This document shows, in pieces, positions 29,496 to 31,747 of a stretch of 31,747 bases of DNA. The DNA lies in NCBI GenBank assembly GCA_002803225.1, contig NXFV01000705.1:1-31747 (forward strand). Direction: 5' to 3'. Every line of letters begins with the position of its first letter. Position 1 is the stretch's first letter. The DNA is from Gamarada debralockiae (Eukaryota; Ascomycota; Leotiomycetes; Helotiales; Hyphodiscaceae). Below the pieces are notes generated by a model, which saw nothing but the letters and a program-made list of their open reading frames with translations, searched no databases and had not been told where the DNA came from. The translations under genes and the position numbers were made by a program.

Positions 29496-30464
29496 TTACG
29501 AGACGTTAATTAACGTGCTTTCATCAGCAGCCCTTCTCAAGACCTCCCACGCTTCTTCTCTCGGAACTTCAGTGTTCCCATTCTCTCCAGCACCCGCCCA
29601 CAACCTCCACTGTTCCTGGATCTGGTGGCCAATGACCCCCGTGCCATCTACAGTCCTCCAGCCATTCGCCCGGCCTATTTTCAATATTCTCGTGTTTCTC
29701 GGCTTGAAACACATGTCCAAAAGAACACCTTTCTCCTCGTTCTCTAAGAACGTCTTAAGAATCTCACTAGCCAGCAGCTCCTCTGGCGTCTTTGCCTCAA
29801 AATCCGGAACAGTTCCCACGACATAAAATGGAGACGGAAGATATGCAGCCTGCTGCACCGTTGTGATGTGTATGAGTTTCGGTTGGTGAGATGAAGAGAA
29901 GGAAGCATAAGCCAGGGCATCTTTCAGTAGGTCTGCAACCTCTTGAGCATCCCTATTCACGACATAGATCTCCGCAGATCCCAACACCGCAAACAACGCA
30001 TACACAGCAGCTCTTGCAGCACCTCCAGCCCCAATGATTAGAGCTGGTTTGTTCTTTCCTTCGTTCGCTCCATTTGCGCACCCACTTAACAAGCAGCCCT
30101 CGATACCCCTCCAATCCGTGTTCGTCCCTCTCAATTTCCCCTCTTTCGTCAAATATACGTTGTTGCAAGCTCCTAGTGTTGCTGCAAGAGGATCAAGATC
30201 GTCCAGGTACGGCATTATTTCTTTCTTGTACGGCATCGTGACAACGCCGCCAGCGAATGTGGGTGCTCGAAACAAAGCCATGCAGTCTTGAATGGTGGGA
30301 CATTCTTGCGCGATGAATGTCCAGGGTAGATTGAGGGATTGAGCTATATAGTTATGCATTGGAGGTGAGATGGAGTGTGTAACATGGATGCCGGCGAGGT
30401 AGAGGTATTTTCTCTCCGAATTGCTGTCATTCTTCATCGAGGTAGTTTCGGTTGCCGCATTCAT
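29496..30464 (-). CDS. Shikimate/quinate dehydrogenase-like enzyme
   Basis: Single exon, 322 residues from ATG 30464 (MNAATETTSMKNDSNSERKY); the frame continues upstream but without ATG. The substrate domain has HVTHSISPPMHN (Ser31 and Ser33 of the SxS motif), TMPYKKE (catalytic Lys80) and NNVYLTKEGKLRGTNTDWRG (Asp117). The Rossmann domain has IIGAGGAARAAVYAL (GAGGAA at 145-150) and NRD (170-172) at the end of the second strand, then DMCFKPRNTRIL and GTGVIGHQIQEQWRLWAG. All residues of the AroE family are present, so it is probably active: shikimate or quinate oxidation/reduction with NAD(P). In fungi the main shikimate dehydrogenase is the last domain of the AROM protein, so this separate gene is more likely a catabolic or specialised paralogue (QutB-like). 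No quinate-pathway neighbours are present in the window. Confidence 0.9.
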   Translation of the reverse strand: MNAATETTSMKNDSNSERKYLYLAGIHVTHSISPPMHNYIAQSLNLPWTFIAQECPTIQDCMALFRAPTFAGGVVTMPYKKEIMPYLDDLDPLAATLGACNNVYLTKEGKLRGTNTDWRGIEGCLLSGCANGANEGKNKPALIIGAGGAARAAVYALFAVLGSAEIYVVNRDAQEVADLLKDALAYASFSSSHQPKLIHITTVQQAAYLPSPFYVVGTVPDFEAKTPEELLASEILKTFLENEEKGVLLDMCFKPRNTRILKIGRANGWRTVDGTGVIGHQIQEQWRLWAGAGENGNTEVPREEAWEVLRRAADESTLINVS

Positions 30465-30743
30465 GATGATTGTTTTTATTACAGTCCAGTAATCGATTAT
30501 AAATTGAAGAAAACTTGGGAATTTGTTCCTTGGCACAGAAAACCGTAGACTTTAAGGCTGAAGTTGGCGTTTTGTCCCCGCGATGAAGGCTGCCCGCTGT
30601 TCCCCACTTTCTCGGATAAGAACTTCCCCGAGCTCACTCCTCAGCTGCACCCAAGTCTGAACCCAAACCCTTTTTTAAAACTATAGAATATACTATAATA
30701 ATAGTATGTTTTGCTTCTAGATTAAGTGATTAACAAAGAATAT

Positions 30744-30925
30744 TGTCACAAATCCAATTCCAAGGCTTAGAAAGCAGGTAGGAAAGGTTCAATTACAACT
30801 ATTCTAAACTAAGGAGAGAAGAAGAAGAAGCTACAGCTATCTGCGTACAAAATATCTAGCTGCGCACAGACCATGTAAACAAACAAACAACCAGCCAACT
30901 AATCACGTCACACAGCACCGTGACA
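30744..30925. mobile_element. Solo LTR, 182 bp, with AATAT target duplication
   Basis: The element begins TGTCAC and ends GTGACA, a perfect 6-bp terminal inverted repeat with the TG...CA ends of retrotransposon LTRs. Directly flanking copies of AATAT (30739-30743 and 30926-30930) are a perfect 5-bp target-site duplication. No internal gag/pol sequence is present, so this is what remains after LTR-LTR recombination. Strand and superfamily (copia or gypsy) cannot be read from the LTR alone. Confidence 0.8.
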
Positions 30926-31309
30926 AATATAAAGCTTAGGCTATTTAATAGACTAAAGAGCAAGGCTTTATATAATGATCAAAGAGATTAAAGCTTCTTG
31001 AACTACCTTTAAATTAAAGTATTTCTAAAAGACAAGACAATTAATCTTATCTGTTTGACTAAATCCCTTTGCTTGCTAATATAATTGTGTTAATTGAGCT
31101 AATGCTTTAGTTTAAAGTTTACTGGGCTCAACTTCTACAAGAATATTATACTGCTATAACATGTGATTTCAAAGGTTTATAGTAACAGTCGTATTATAGA
31201 GCTTAATAACGGGCTTGTAAAAAAGACAATAATACTTCTTAAGATCTTCTTTGTCCTTTGAACGCCCTAAACGAGCGTATTTCTATGTGTATTAAGTAAA
31301 AAGTCTCGT

Positions 31310-31512
31310 TGTGACGGCAGTCGTCGTCACATGTGGCTTACTATGCGACAGCTTGGCGGGTTCGCCCGTTTCGCCTAAGGTTAGGCTAGGGTACAAGAGC
31401 TCGGCCATTCCATTCCTTGGCCTTTTCCGTTCTTCCTTAGTTTAGTATTTTGACAGACAAATAAGACTTAGATCTTTGTGCATTCGACCATTGCTTTGCT
31501 CCTACTGTCACA
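31310..31512. mobile_element. Solo LTR, 203 bp, with CTCGT target duplication
   Basis: The element begins TGTGAC and ends GTCACA (6-bp inverted ends, TG...CA). It is flanked by CTCGT at 31305-31309 and again at 31513-31517, a perfect 5-bp target-site duplication. The left end can fold (GTGACG ... CGTCAC), and a CGGG-TTCG-CCCG hairpin lies inside near 31363. Its sequence differs from the LTR at 30744-30925, so it belongs to another family. No internal retrotransposon genes remain. Confidence 0.82.
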
Positions 31513-31747
31513 CTCGTCCTTTGACTTTCTCATTTCCAGTCATTGTTGTACGAGTCTCATTAGATTAAGTAGACCCTTTGATATTTACATGCAAAAAAGA
31601 GAAGGACAAATCTACTTCAGAAGCTATATTGAAAGACAATATTCTTAAAAATCGTCGTATTGTAGCGGGGTTTTGTGGTCTATGTGCACGTGGTTCGCAG
31701 ACACGTGATGCAGGACCAGCATAAATATCGCGTTGCGCATGTACTTC

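Larger units (their letters stand above)
30465..31747. other. Gene-free right end with two solo LTRs
   Basis: No coding region is supported. The stretch holds the upstream region of the dehydrogenase-like gene and two solo LTRs. Sequence between and behind them is AT-rich without features I can name. Confidence 0.55.

Noticed and set aside
1..31747. tRNA, rRNA, CRISPR arrays, bacterial-type operons
   Set aside because: A look by eye for A/B-box-like pairs, rRNA-like segments and regularly spaced repeats gave nothing. The gene structure is eukaryotic.

Overview
The window looks like chromosomal DNA of a filamentous ascomycete, most likely a Pezizomycotina mould of the Leotiomycetes type (class is inference). 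Evidence: genes are broken by short GT-AG introns, mostly 50-80 nt, with CTAAC/CTGAC-like branch sites. Gene content also fits: a HET-domain protein, a fungal rhodopsin-domain protein, DUF3431, MARVEL, a Nab3-type RNA-binding protein and a stand-alone shikimate/quinate dehydrogenase-like enzyme. Other signs are an AT-rich island resembling RIP-mutated DNA and solo LTRs of retrotransposons. There is no operon structure; genes lie on both strands with independent promoters. I reconstructed exon joins by hand from splice signals and frame continuity.

Layout. 1-833: no gene, small degenerate repeats. 834-1476 (+): three-exon, four-TM membrane protein. 1924-2734 (+): decayed gene read in four frames. 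3171-4501 (-): seven-TM fungal rhodopsin-domain protein. 4502-6630: gene-poor, with a TATA-like box, a 16-bp palindrome and possible gene fragments. 6631-7372 (+): conserved fungal protein of unknown function with an N-terminal hydrophobic segment. 7566-8593 (-): multi-TM gene whose frame carries two stop codons. About 8802-10290 (-): decayed gene. 10988-12107 (+): MARVEL-like protein with a Gln-rich repeat tail. 12919-13822 (+): DUF3431 protein. 14100-14759 (-): unknown gene with a doubtful 3' end. 15627-17777 (+): HET protein.

17778-19453 holds no convincing gene. Then come a ferric reductase/NOX-like gene (19454-21455, -) divergent from a LETM1-like mitochondrial protein (21917-23014, +). 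Next, a Nab3-type RNA-binding protein (23315-26017, -) is divergent from a mitochondrial GGQ release-factor-like protein (26749-27737, +). From 27738 to 29495 lies a gene-free stretch with the AT-rich island and a C-run/G-run pair near a telomere-like TTAGGGG. A shikimate dehydrogenase-like gene (29496-30464, -) is followed by a gene-free end holding two solo LTRs, each with a perfect 5-bp target-site duplication.

The genes do not form a recognisable pathway. Two encode likely mitochondrial proteins (LETM1-like, release factor-like); several encode membrane proteins of unknown role. I found no previously undescribed multi-gene system. The most solid unusual observations are the two solo LTRs, the gene with two in-frame stops, two decayed genes, a stop-free 54-nt intron next to the Nab3 RRM, a minimal upstream ORF overlapping the LETM1-like start codon, and a recurrent switch from C-rich to G-rich coding strand within several genes.
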